Below, piece after piece: positions 33,524 through 47,100 of a stretch of 64,000 nucleotides of DNA. The notes under the pieces were generated by a model that was not told the DNA's origin, did no database searches, and worked only from the letters and a program-made list of their open reading frames with translations. A program made the position numbers and the translations under genes. The DNA is from Micromussa lordhowensis (taxonomy: Eukaryota > Cnidaria > Anthozoa > Scleractinia > Lobophylliidae), in the NCBI GenBank assembly GCA_964020085.1, contig OZ026600.1:27553483-27617482 (forward strand), given 5' to 3'. How positions within the stretch are numbered: position 1 is the stretch's first letter; the number at the start of each line of letters is the position of its first letter.

Positions 33524-33904
33524 GTTTGAAAGAACGACGAACGAACAATTGGGTACCCAAGATTTCCTTTTGCCCGCTCTCTTTAGTACTTGCAACCACT
33601 TAGCTTTCTCAGGGTTGATTTGCTAAGTTTAAAGTTCAATCGACCTCCACTAGGACTTTTGAATGCTGAAGTTTTGAGCGTGACCGCGTCATCAGAACTC
33701 TTCTTATTCTTGTTGATGATTTTGCTGATGTTCTTGCTGTTCTTTTTGCTGTTTCTGCACTTTCCTCCTTCAAAATTGTGAATGTAATCAAATTTATTAA
33801 AACGACATCGAATTGGAATTTGGAGTGTTGCTTTTTCTGAAGGGAATACTGCTCAGTAACCGGGAAAAACCCCGAGGAGTCTAAGATTAAAGCAGGTATA
33901 CAAC

Positions 33905-34016
33905 CTCTCCCTCTTCTAAAAAAGCGACATTGGACTGTTGAAACGAATATACACAGGCTTATGAGCTTCTTATTGAGCACAATACTGAGTATAGAATGAT
34001 TCATACCCAGTTGCAA
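33905..34016 (-). other. Weak candidate for the left gene's first (signal peptide) exon
   Basis: The minus strand has an ATG at 34016 and another at 34004 with a hydrophobic stretch LISLCIFVSTVQC, then a possible donor GAG|GTTGTA at 33905 in phase 1. This is the phase needed to join the D8C exon at 32101. The charged KK in the middle and the modest donor make it only a candidate. Confidence 0.18.
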
Positions 34017-37000
34017 TCAATTTTAGACTTTATACTAGCTTATTGGCCTTCATCGACGTTATTATTACCTAACGCACGACACCTTAACTTTCCAAGGACT
34101 CTATGAAGATACTTTTTTTAAAAAACCGTGAGCATGTTCAATTTAAAACAATATGATAAACACAATTTCACAAGTTGTACCTCGAAAGCTTTGCTACAGC
34201 TATGGTGAGCTGCTGACAAAGAGCGTTAGGGTACAAACTTACTGAACTTTATTCAAATACTTAATTTTTGTCATTGTCGATGAAAATTTTGCCAGAGCTG
34301 ACAGCTTACAAGGAAGTTATGAACTCCATCGGTAGAATTATAACAACTCCTTAGAATGTTACGGATAATCCCTGCAGCTGGACCAGCTCTTCGTAAAATT
34401 TTCTTATGCAGAGTTTAACTTTTAGTTTCTTATTTCTTCCTAAAAGTAAAATATCCGATTGAGTTTATATGGTGCAGGCTATATTTCTACGACTGTTTAT
34501 TTTGTGTTCTAGTTTAGGATAATGTTAACCTTTAAGACTAGAAAGGCAGTGTGTAAAGAAGAAGACATGTGTATTCACAATACTAACAAACAAAGAAAAT
34601 CTTCCCAAGGTTTCAAGTGACATCTCTGTTCAATCTAATTTGCTTTCTTCAGTCCGTTTGGAGCATGTTTTTCATGTGACTGTGGGGTGTGAATGGAAAA
34701 CGAGATAATTTTAATTAACAAAAGAGAGTCCTTTAAGTATTGCTGATAGACAGTTGTCAGGAGATAGCCCTTAATTCATTCCTTTTACCGAGAGCCGTTG
34801 GTTAAAAAAATACCTTCTCCGTGATATTTGAACTTTCCGAATACACCGCCGTGATCAAAGGAATCAGTGTTATTGAATCGCTGAGTGAACTTTACTGCAT
34901 TAGTCTAGAAACTAAACCAGGTGTTAAGTAAAGCAAAGAAAGCAGATTTTACTTTGAAACAAAAATAAACAATAAAAGGATTTGACAAGGTACGTCATAC
35001 ACATTTGGCAAGCACTTTCTCACTGTGTCCTTACAAATGGGGTTGGAGACTTTTCAATTAACAAAGGATAATACTTGTTGTTCTCAGGAAATGATAGCTG
35101 CCTGTAGAAAAGCATTTAATTTTGCTGACAGTCCCTACTGTTTCAGCTTGATTTTTCATTAAGTTTAGATTATAAGTAGCTAAGGAGAGAGGCCTTGAGC
35201 ATCTACTGACGTGAATCATGATGGAGAATTTCTCAATTACCCCCTGCAATAGCCAGGCTGGACATGTACGTTAAAGGCATAGTCTTAAAATTTAATTGAA
35301 TTCCCCAAGGAGCAATTCAATTTTCATTCCTTAACAGAAATTGACGAAGGTTCTGGCAAATAAAACACCTTTGGTGTTTGTTCGGAAAATTGAAACTAAT
35401 AAAACAGACTTGAAATTATTGGCTAAACGTTTATTGAAAATAAAACAACATAAAAGAATGAAACAACTTTAGTTGGAGGGTTTTTTTTATCTAACTTGTT
35501 TAACTGTTTTTATTATTAACATTAAGGCGTGAGAACGATTCTGTTCTAAAAATCTGTTTTGCATTGTGTTTACCAATTACTATTTTTACTCTTCTCAGCT
35601 GCCTGGCAGCTAACTTTCTAGATTCGCTGTTCAAGCCAAACTTCACGTGAAACACAAGTAATTAGAATCCTTAAGAATTAGAGTGATTTTTGACCCAAAG
35701 ACCTGCGGAGGGCCTGCCTTTTCGTGTGCTACCAAAACAGACCGAGGAGCCCTGAAAAAAATTCTGGTACTTTTTCTTAACGCTATTCAGGACATTCATA
35801 CTTCTTTCTAGTAGTATGTACTCAATTCATTTCCTTCCAAACGAGTATTTAAAAATTCATGGTTACCCATGACCTTCCTTCAAAATAGGCATATAGATTG
35901 AGAGGTTCTTAACATAAAAATAAATCTCCATTACACTGAATTACAAAAAAGAAAATCATTTGCGTTCAATACTGTCAGTTAAAGTTGCCTTGACGTAGTC
36001 AAGGCAATGCTTCTTAAAAGTTGTTCTAGAAAAAACACGCAGCAAATCTTATCAGGTATTCGTGCATTTTCGAGAGGCCTGTATGAGTAAGTGGAGACGA
36101 ATAGTAATTTGAAGCAGCCATGTACCCTGAACTAATGCACAGAGTTGTGGCTCTTCAAACAATCGTAAGTATTTTATTGCGTATTTTTGTATTTTATTGC
36201 GTTTTTTGTTGTTGTTGTTGTTTTGTTCTGTTTTTTTTTTTTTTTTCAAAAAAAAAGACATTTCTCTTCGCAGAGATTTCATGAAGTACATTGCTTCTTC
36301 TATTATCAAAAATTCAGAGCGTTTTTTTTATTCTCCTTTTTCTGGCCGTTTATTTATCTAACGAGACTAAAGTTTAGAGATTTGAAATTTTGCTTTGAGC
36401 AACTGATTAATTTTCAAGCTTAGCAGCTTTTTTTCTTACGAGTGTTTTCAATGCAGAAGTACATGTTAATAAAGCAAACTGAGATGGAGCGAATTTAGTC
36501 AAAACGTATAACAATATATACAGCTTTCTTTAATTTGAGAATTGCAGCGCCCTTTGACGGAAGGTGACAGTATTATAGCCACTCGTATTTTTTAAGAGGT
36601 AACTTGTTTGCAAAGTTCCACGTACCAAATGTACCTTGTTACATAACTTAAGGATTTTCCATCTCTACATGTATCAATCTCAAGTAATATAGTAAATGAC
36701 GATAAGGGAATGTAGCTGATGTAAGTGGTTTGGCCACAGGTTTTCCTATCTTTGCTGACAACTTCTTTGATTCACATTGGAATCGTTCTAAGCACGGACG
36801 GTAAGAAAGTGTTCTTAGAGTGTTCTAACTGTTTTAGGTTTAGGTGGTTTGTAACTGTAGGGGGCCTCCCTGGGGTGTAGCATTTGCCCTTCCTTCTCTT
36901 TTCAGCTCCCGTGTTCCCTTTTTATAAGTTCCCTTTTTCCCTAAATTGTTTGTCAGAGTTCCCTTTAATAGTAGAGATATTCCTTTTTCCCTCGAATTAA

Positions 37001-37598
37001 TCCTGAAAATATCCCTTGTTCCATTGAAATAAATGATCATTTTCACCTTTTCCACAAAACCATTGATAGTCCCTGGGTAAATTTCTAGGGTGAAACTACT
37101 GACTACTACTTAACTACTGAGCCTGAGCAAATAGCTTTCTACAACGTTTATTTAGTGGAACGCCTCGTTCTCAGTCTTGTTAACTACGGTCTTGCAACCG
37201 AAAGACAACAATTCAGCCTATAGGTTCGCGCAGTTTCTACTAAGCTTGTTAAAGTAAAGGAAAAAGCATTTTTTATAATGATTCAAAGGATAAAAAGGTC
37301 ATTTTTTTTCTTGTGAAAAAATATGCTAAAATTCCCCGTGACCTTAAAAAATACCACAACATAAACTGAGGGAGACATCTCAACATACCAACTTGTGCAT
37401 TTAAGTAGATTCTTACTATTTCAAGGCTTTGCAAAGGAAAAATAGACAGTTAATATCTTCTTTCTAATGCTAGATAACAATAGGTATTTCTCAAACTTTG
37501 GCCAAGTGAGCATGACATCGTAGCCATATCAGATCAGTGACTTGATATCGCAGGATATCAGGACAGCAGACACGGCATTGCAAATTTGCCTACGGTAA

Positions 37599-37629
<31 letters not shown>

Positions 37630-37787
37630 TATGGTTTTTTACGATTTTTACGTATTTCAGCGCAAAAAAACAATATTTATTAAGTTTCTTTATCTAACAA
37701 ACTTTGCGCAAGACAGTTTTCTTCTTGTTTTACTTTATACTGAACGAATAGTTGTGCATCTTGCCAGCCTTATTGTTTTATTTACAG

Positions 37788-38132
37788 AATGCGTCAGTTA
37801 CAGAGTCATAAACGATCCCAGCCGATCTGTTTCCAATACTACCAGCGGCGGCTGTGACGACTCTATGAGCGCCATTTTCGGTGTGCATTGGATTCGTTTT
37901 AAAGGAAGTGGCGGGACCGTTATTCCTGAATACGTTCCACCCATACACCATTGCGGATGGATCCGTGGTGGCCATCCTGCTGTGAATGATGGGATTGTTG
38001 AGCGTCAACTCTGTTACCATTTTAACGGAGATGAATGTATATTTCAGTATGAAATATTCATTCGCAACTGTGGCATGTTTTACGTTTACAAACCACCTTA
38101 TATAAATCGGTGTTCTTTGCGTGTCTGCACTG
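37788..38132 (+). CDS. Right gene exon: D8C domain
   Basis: A 345-nt phase 1-1 exon, acceptor TTTACAG and donor ACTG|GTAAGT. It encodes [30 protein letters not shown] and RNCGMFYVY with exactly eight cysteines, the D8C count. The frame is open upstream to 37586, but that part is AT-rich and the acceptor and the left-gene match set the start at 37788. Confidence 0.85.
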
Positions 38133-41100
38133 GTAAGTATGTACTATTATTGTGCTAACATTGGTTCATTCAAAAATGTCGCTTTATTCCACAATTTCAA
38201 ATAATGGAGGAGTGAAGTTAGTTCGCAATTATTCGTTAGGGTTTGTTTTGTTCGCTCGTTCGCTCCAGGCCTACCACAAATATCGGGATATTTTTATATT
38301 TATAGCAATATCAATAGCTTTTTTTGGCTTAGCCCCGTGTTTTCCTTACTATTAGTAAATGTTTGAATACGGGTTGGAATCTTCAAGACAGAGCTAGGGA
38401 ATCAAAAATGGGCAAGATTTACAGTCTCTTGCTGACCGACATTGCGTTCGCAACTAAAATTACTGAAAACAGCAATATAATCACAAGCGAACATGTACAC
38501 AAGATAGGCCAAATCGTGTCTTTCTGATTAACAATTAACTCACTCCCATCTAGACATCGACAAATGTTTCTGCAACTCTGTTGGTGTTGCCAATCAGAGT
38601 GTAATCCCTGACAATCAGATGAAGGCTTCTTCTTTTTACGGCTGGAATGGCTATAACGACCAGCCATATTATGGTCGTCTGCATGGTAACAGAGGTGATG
38701 GTTGGTGTGCAAGTACAGCAAACGGCAATGACTGGCTGCAAATTGATCTGGGGGAAATATTTCAATTGTGTGGTGTTGCTACGCAGGGAGACGGAGATTT
38801 CGGTGCCGGCGATGAATGGGTAACACACTTCAAGCTGTCTTATTCATCGAATGAAAGCAGCTGGACAATTTATGAAGATGGAAATGGCACTGAAGTGGTG
38901 AGGATGCTGTTCTTTACTGTCATTCAAAAGGAAATCTGACAAACTTTATCTCTAAAACGTTTGTTAGGGTGATAGCTACGTCATTTTTTGTGATACATAG
39001 CACTGTTATTTGATCAAGATGCGATGTTAGGAAGCCCTCGCCCTATTTCAGACGTGTGACATGTATAGCTACCATATAGGGCGCTTTCATAGTTGGAGAG
39101 CGGGTAGTTTAATTGTCCTTAATATATACAATATTTATTTTTTATTTATTATTTATAGTTGTTCAGTCTTTGTCTGCCTCTCAAACCCACCGCGGAGTTA
39201 CACTATAGTAAAATTCCTGAAACTGATAAGCTATTAGCAAGCCCGAATTTTGGAAGCTTATACGACATGCCTTTAATTGGATAGTGTACGCGTCACGGGT
39301 GTAATTGGACAGATAATTTAACCAAGGGGCTCGAAATTCCTCAATTGTAACTCTATAACATACCCAATTTCAGGTCATATAATACCCTATTTCAGGCCAA
39401 AATAGTCAAAATTCATTTCCTATTGCAGACCAAAGCAGCACCAGCTAATTGAATGCTAATAAGCTGACCATAAATGCAAAAAAGTCCAATTTTGTCATCT
39501 TCAGACCATCACAAAAGAAGCTTAGTTATCAGATTAATATAAGGATATACAATAATGCCTCAAATAGTGACACTTTTCTTGAATGCAAAGATTACGTAAA
39601 GTTCCTGGGTGTGCTCATCGATAAAAACTTAACTTGGAAATATCATATCGACTACATCGCCTCTAAAATTAGCAGGGTTGTTGGAATTATATCACGATTA
39701 AGGCACTCTGTCCCTCTGAATACTTTAATCCAAGTTTACCGTTCTCTGATTTTCCCATATACACATTACGGAATTGCTGCTTGGGGACAAGCTGCACAGG
39801 TCTATCTGAGGAAAGTCTTTATCTTACAAAAACGAGCTCTTCGGCTAATGTTCTTTGCTGGTAACAGATCTCATGCTATTCCTTTATTTGTCTCTGCTAA
39901 TGTCTTACCCCTCAATATGCTTTATTTTGAAACAGTATGCTCCCTTATGCACGACATATCTACCAATTCTGCGCCTCAGAATATCTGTGATCTTTTTACT
40001 TGTTCATCTGACCTTCATACATATAACACTAGATTTTCTGATGCTGGTAATTTATATATTAATAAATCAAGACTGAGAATTCAGCTTAATTCATTTTCCA
40101 TTTTCGGAGCTAAATTATGGAATCGCCTGAAGCCTGACCTGCGTAAACTTAGGAAACAACCTTTCAAAAATAAAATTCATCAATTTTTACTTGCGGTACT
40201 TGGTAATGAGGATGATTATGTTGATGTCTCTACGCTAATGTTAAAAATAACTAATTATCATTAATCAAACTCTAATAGCCATTATTATTAATTTCTTTAG
40301 TTCTATGACTTATTATAGGTTCTTTCTCATCTCATGTAAATCCTAGCTATTTGTGAATATAAGTGTATACCTATTTATTCTATTTATTTATTTAACTGAT
40401 TTTAATAATGATATATCTATATATATTTTTTTTTTCCTGCATTTTACTATAATGTAATGTATTTGTAATGTAATGTACTTGTAATGTATCTTATTGTAAG
40501 TTACACAGCCCGCCTCGATTAGCGATGCTATATGCGGGTTGTGTAAATTTAAAAATCTGTTAAATTTGAATTTTAATAAAAATAATGATGATAATGATGA
40601 CCAGTACACGCCTATATAACTATTTTAACGGAGTACCCTCGGGAATCTTTCTGACAGGAATTTCACAGGGAAGGTGACAGTGATACAGTTGACAACCACA
40701 AGTTACCAGTGGCAGTGTTTGCAAGATACATTCGGTTTTACCCAACTCAACAATACCGCTGGAACTGTCTTAGAGTGGAGGTGTATCGCACGGTAGTAGG
40801 TGATTTTTGGACAATTATTATTTCCTTTTTTACCTAATTGTTGATATCATCGCTCGCTACTCTTGAATTATATTGCGAGTGAAAGATAACTATCTTGTAG
40901 CATAAAAGGGTGCTTTGACAGAACATTGGCGGTTTTAAAACTAGAGAAGCACAATCTGTTTGGGCAAGTGTTTTACTCTATATGTTATTGGGTCGGTCTA
41001 ATTAAGTACAAAGACAGGCGAATGACGGATATATGTGAGACGAACTTTCTACTTCCGTGCGTCTTGTACAACGAATTAAGAGTCAAACTGACGAACATGG

Positions 41101-44100
41101 CTGAGACAGATAACCCGTTTGCGTGTATAAAGACAGGCGTCAGACAAGTCATGAGTCTGAATGGTTATATTACCAATATAAAGACAAGCTGGAGACCGAA
41201 AATACGTCCGATCTGGTTTGGTACAGCTTCGACTCTGACTTCCAACTGAGGACTTAGTGCATGTGATACTTCTTTCCGAGTATTCCCACCAGAGGCATAA
41301 AATAGGAAACGCCGATAGTGGATAAACATGAAAAATATATGATATGATATTAGGTAATAGGTTAATAGAAATTATGAAAGTAAACGTGAAATAGTCTCTC
41401 TGGGTGTTCCGGTCTAAACCCTCCATGAGTGGATCTTAGTTAAATTGTTCAACCTCGCTTGATTTTAAAATCTGTCTGTGAGCTAAAGGAAACCAAGTCT
41501 TTGGACCGCTCGATAATGCATTATTTTAAAAAAAATGTTTGCAGATATCGATGAATGCACTGCCAACACTCATGACTGTCATTCGTCAGCGACTTGCACC
41601 GATACAGAGTGCTCTTTTTATTGTACATGCAACGAGGGATACACCGGCGATGGCAGATCGTGTATTGGTGAGTTACAAGTACATGAATCATGTTTAATTT
41701 TGTCGCCGTGTCATTTGTCTATCAATGATGTTTCCCTCAAGTTATAGTATCCTACCACGTCTGTTCAGTTCAGAATAGAAGTTAACAATATAGTTTTCGC
41801 AAAAATCGTGCTGAAACTCAGGGTATGTTTGCGGGCACTTTACATTTCTTTGCACGAACGTTGCTAACTCATGAGATGGCAATTTTGAGGATATATCGTA
41901 AAAAACAATACATTGATACAAGAATCAAAATCAGACCTAGAACAACGTAATGAATTCGTTAAGTATTCAGTGGATTTCCATAACAACTTGCTTGTTCTAG
42001 TTTGCAAACAAATGCTAGAAAGAAAATTTCTAAGTTTCTAAACTTCTGTTTTTTGTTTGTTTGTTTTGTGGCTCTTACTGTGGTAGATATTGATGAGTGT
42101 GCCAATAATCAGGATAACTGCCACCCTTCACTTGCCAACTGCTTCAACACCGAAGGCTCGTACACGTGCCATTGTCATCTTGGATATGTAGGAGATGGCA
42201 TGAACTGTACAGGTAGATTTATAACATTATTTACTTCCCATAACTTTAGATCCCTCTCATTTACCAGAAATAAAGACCTAGTTACACCCTTGTTAAGACA
42301 ATCAAGCCTTGGCAACTGTGAAGAATTCAGAATAGCGAAGCAATCTCTGGATCAGCTTGTTTAAACTTTCGTCAGTCGTAACGTTTACATAAATGTTGGC
42401 AGCGTACATAGATTTTTACATGTTGACTGATGTTTAAGTAGATAAGTCTCGTCAAATCAACATTGGATGTGGTATAATTAAAGGAACATCTTTCACTTTA
42501 ATACATTTAAAGCCATGCAGGCGAACACCGTTAAAACTAGCTAAAGCGACTCATTAGGAGACTTTCACGCTTATGGGAGGTAAAACGTTATCAGTAATGT
42601 TTGCATGTGGTTGGAACCATGCTTAAGTGTTCTTTTACGGGTGGTATGTAAATGATGTGTCCCATTGGTGCGTCCCGATTGCCATTTTGCAAAGGTTCCA
42701 ATCCATATCGATGATAAAAAAGAAAGCTTAGGTTAATTATCACTATTAAAAGTCACTAGAGTAACGTTTATGCGAATCATCATGTTTCATGAATCCAATC
42801 TGGTTGATTACCCTATCGGTCGATTGCAGACGTTGACGAATGTCAAACACAAAGCCATGATTGTGATAAAGAGGTGGCGGTCTGCTCAAACACCGTAGGA
42901 TCGTATACTTGTGCCTGCTTACCAGGCTTCACTGGAGATGGCAAAAACTGCCTAGGTATGTAAGACGATTTTGTCAACGAACAGCTTTAAAAAGATATTA
43001 TGAGAAAGTGTGCAGGTAACGTTACTGCAGATTGGACCCTGTTTCACATGCATTGATTTGTTCTTCTGTTGGAAGGGTCCTGCACGTGCTCCTGTGTTCT
43101 TGGATACCAGGTAGATGGCATCCACTGTGCAAATGCGCGTTCTTTCTTTACACAAAAAAAACGGCGTTCAGTGGAGTGTCGTAAAACCAAAACCAAACCA
43201 GTTACATACCAATTACACTACTCAGCCAATCTCAAACCGTAGTAGAACCAAAACAAAAAAACAAAGTAACTGCTAGATTACTATCGACAGTCAATTGAAA
43301 ACCGCTTTAAACCAAAAAGTAGGTATTAACATCCCTTGTAATTCCCTAGGCAATCATCTGAGAAAAAACGTTTAATAGAACTGAATTACACCAAATAGCT
43401 TGCAGTGAATTATTTAAACTCTTCTCTGTCGATCAGTGACAGCGTAGGCATAACGAAAGTCCACTTCTCTAGATCTCGATGAATGCGCAAGAGGACAACA
43501 CAATTGTCATCAACAAGCTGTCTGTTCTAACACCGTCGGCTCATTCTCATGTCACTGCCAGAGCGGCTATACTGGAGATGGATTGTTCTGTGAAGGTATT
43601 TGGTAACAAGCTTAAATCTACATGTACCTAGAGTATTCCTCCTTATTTTAATTTGCAGCGGTTCTCTATCACTGTGGAATTCACAAATGAATTAGCATGG
43701 ATCATACTTTGTCTAAGACTCCCATATTGTAAGCAGATTTAGTGTCATCTCATTTTGTTTCGCGCTGTACACGTAGACAATATTGTACACCTTGTAGCGA
43801 CCTGCTCCCATCTGTCCTCGTGGCCCCTTCGTCGTGGTCTCGAGTCCCACCAACATCAAAATGTTTGGGTTGATTTCCAGCACTGCAGATTACTCTGGAG
43901 CTGACTTTTCAGCTTGAAATACATTGCAACAACTATCTCCCATTTACGATTTTCTCTATTCTCATTACCGGTCTCCCGTACAATGGATTACTTATTGTGA
44001 AGATGATCACTTTGAAATTATACAAAATATAATGCTACCTAATTTAACATAATGCTTTTCTACATCATCAGCTTGTCCTAACTTTTCACGCTGCATCCAA

Positions 44101-47100
44101 ACGTCACCCAATTCCTGTGAATGCTGGTGCAAATACTTCTATCCTGAAAGTCCGAATGTTGATGCATGCAAGAATCCCGGTGGGTAAACCTTGGATTTGC
44201 TTAAGTGGAAGGGCGTAACTCAATTTTGGAGTGTGAAGTAACGTGCTAAACCAATGTTTGGAATTGATTGCACTTTGTTAATCCAGTCTAGATGGTTTAT
44301 ATTTTCGCGCAGACCAGCCTGTACCACCACAACAGAACGGCTGGAACTTTGTAACCCAAAGTGTGGTGGTCCTAAGTTACCAGGAGACAGGGATATCCAT
44401 TCCAATTCGAGTACTACCGCATTGATGCACGGAAAAATGAATGCTGTTGTTGCTGCTTTTGTTACGAGTAGTTATGACGATGGTATTAGTGGAGCTGGTA
44501 GTAGTAGTAGTGGTGGTGGTGGTGGTAGTGGTGCGATGGAAGGCGCTAGTGGCGGTGGTGGTTTTGTCCGTCTCTTTTCACTTTGTTGTGATTTGCTTTC
44601 TCTTTCAGGTAATTTTCTTGGCCATTTAACTGAAGTGTCAATCTTTGATACAGAAACGCAACCTGGCAGTCCAATCAAGTTAAGACGCGATCAGACAAGA
44701 AAGCTCGAGGCATCTTTTAACTCAGAAAGCATCGTGGATTCAGGAAAAGCTTCGTTTTACTGGAGAGTTGAAAAGCTCACACTGTCACCCTTTAACATTT
44801 CGGATACTCCAGAACTCCTTGTGCACACAACTCGCGAACTCAATATAGTCCCAAAATTACTGTCACAAGGACTAAAGCTTGTAGTATTTGAATTGCAAGT
44901 GACCGGAATTGAACTGGCTGCTCGTGATTTTGCTTTCCTACTGGTAGAAACATCAGCACTCGTAGTCTCGATTGCGGGAGGGTCTGAAGTTTTGCGATTT
45001 ATCGACAAGCCAATCTTGTTGGATGCTAGCTTTTCTTACGACCCAGAGAATGAACAAGAAACTTCCTCTGGAATGACCTTTAACTGGTCTTGTTTCAGAG
45101 CTGCGAACAATAGCGTCTCCAGTTTTGACGAAGCAGCCACCGGCGTGCCTTTTAACAACTCGAGAAACGTATTAAATACTCTTCTTGACTCAGTTGCTGA
45201 TGGATCTCTTGTCCAAACACCAGACGATATATTTGTACATTTATTAGACAATGGAAAAGCGATTTTGAACACAGAAAAACTGATCAGGAACGAGACATAT
45301 CATGTATTGCTAACAGTTCGCAAAAACCAACGCAGAGAGAGTGCGATGCAAACTGTTCACATTCATGATGGAGAGCTCGTGGACATTCGCATACTGTAAG
45401 TGTAACATGGGGACGTCTGCACTGAGCTTCTTAATTAAGCTGGTAATAAATGCACATGTATTGTAAGCTGATCTCCTAACGCAGAGGAATGAAGAATTTG
45501 ATGTTAGAAAGAAACAACTTGATGTTAAAAAGAAACAACCATTGTGGTGTGGGACATTTCACTGACTAATAACAGTGTAGTACAAAATGCCATGAGGGAG
45601 TTTTTCTTTTGATTATCTTTCATTTATTTCTTTTTAGATGCGTATTAAACTGTTTCTCGCCAGTCAGAACATCATCTGGTATCTCCGTCAGAACTGACTG
45701 TGGCACTGCTAGTTGTCCCAAGTTTCTTAAATATCGATGGAAAATGTTCAGAAGAAATGGCAGTCTTCCATATTCCAAATGGATTCCACATACCAATTTT
45801 TTAAATTTCCTGACTACGCAAGAGGATTCCAAGAACCACGTAGTCAAGCAACAAATGTTTGTAACTGGATGGTCATATCGAATCACAGTCGATGCTGTGT
45901 CACCAGATGGTTCATACGGTTGGGCAGCCTACCAGTTTGAAACATTAGATGCCCCATCAAGCGGAATATGCCATGTCACACAACTTAACGTGGAAGCCAC
46001 CGCTGGCGTTTGGCTGAACATAACCTGTCATGGATGGAACAATAATAGAGTTCCTCTTACATATGAAGTCTACCATACTTCAGACGGTGGTGAATACGAT
46101 ATGTTGTCGTATGGAGTACAGTCCTCCACCGTGGTCCATTTTTCACCTTCAGTTGGAGAAGATGTTGTTCGTCTCAAAGTTGACATCGTCAATGTCAAAG
46201 GAGTCGCTAGTGAAATAGGCCTGTCGATCAAGGTATGCATAGTTTGGATTTCAGAACCAAAGTTGGTATATGATTTGTTGACTACACCTGCAGTATTTTA
46301 AGCCATAAACATACTATCACTAATGCAGCTATAACTTGTCACTGAAGTTACCCATAAATACGGACGTAAATAATTTTGTCCAAAAGTCTGTATTTCGTAA
46401 CAAAAAAAAGACAGAATAACCACAAGAGAAAGCGAGAGAACGCCGATTTTTTCCGGCTTCCAGAATCTCTAGCATAGAAAGTGGATACCTGATCTAATTG
46501 TAAGCGCTCTAGAATGGAGGCTAACTCGATAACCTCGCGGTTCTATTAGCCTCCATGCACAAACTATACACCATTGTCACGTTTAATTTTTATATATCAT
46601 ATTTTTTTCTTTTTTTAAGCAAATATTGTAATTTCAAAACTGTAAGTGCAAACAAAGTGAAGTTGAGATGGAAGAATATGGATCAACCAGTCCGACCAAA
46701 TAGGTTCTTGGATAGGACACTACTCCCAGTGACGGGTTTTCCCTTGAAGCTGCAGGAGCACAAAAGATTACCTGCGACTTTTAAGGGTAGCCTGGCAGAC
46801 ATTTTGCGCTGGCACAATCTACCCAGCGCTCCGGGTTCGAGCCCTGGCCTGGGACATTGCGTTGTGTTCTTAAGCAAGACACTTTACTCTCATGGTGCCT
46901 CTCTCCACCCAGGTGTATAAATGGGTACCGGCGAATTTAATGCTGGGGGTAACCCTGCGATGGACTGGCATCCCATCCAGGGGGGAGTAGAAATATTCCT
47001 AGTCGCTTCATGCCACGGAAACCGGGATAAGCTCCGGCCTGATGGGCCACTTGGCTCGTATGCAGACTTTACCTTTACAATGTACCCACAGAAAATATGA

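Larger units (their letters stand above)
32102..37787. promoter_or_regulatory. Central intergenic interval between the divergent genes
   Basis: About 5.7 kb separates the first supported exons of the two genes, which point away from each other. It should hold both first exons and promoters, possibly shared elements. I cannot place a TATA box or start site. It includes a fold-back element (33156-33523), a TTCCC-rich stretch (about 36880-37030) and T- and A-runs near 36200-36260. No ORF here shows a known domain. Confidence 0.45.

Noticed and set aside
34470..34522. Short hydrophobic peptide MVQAIFLRLFILCSSLG as the right gene's signal peptide
   Set aside because: Attractive composition, but the frame stops at once and the only nearby donor (GTTTAG) is poor, so it was not annotated.
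36187..36423. Hydrophobic ORF that could pass for a signal peptide or membrane protein
   Set aside because: Its hydrophobic run comes from TTG and T homopolymer repeats, and no phase-1 donor follows.
37586..37787. Upstream ATG extension of the right D8C exon
   Set aside because: AT-rich with no signal peptide at its start. A good acceptor at 37787 and the left paralogue both place the exon start at 37788.
40926..41249. 107-codon ORF with a TGVRQ string like an RT motif
   Set aside because: The rest shows no RT similarity. It lies in an intron between discoidin and EGF exons and is probably chance or a very old fragment.
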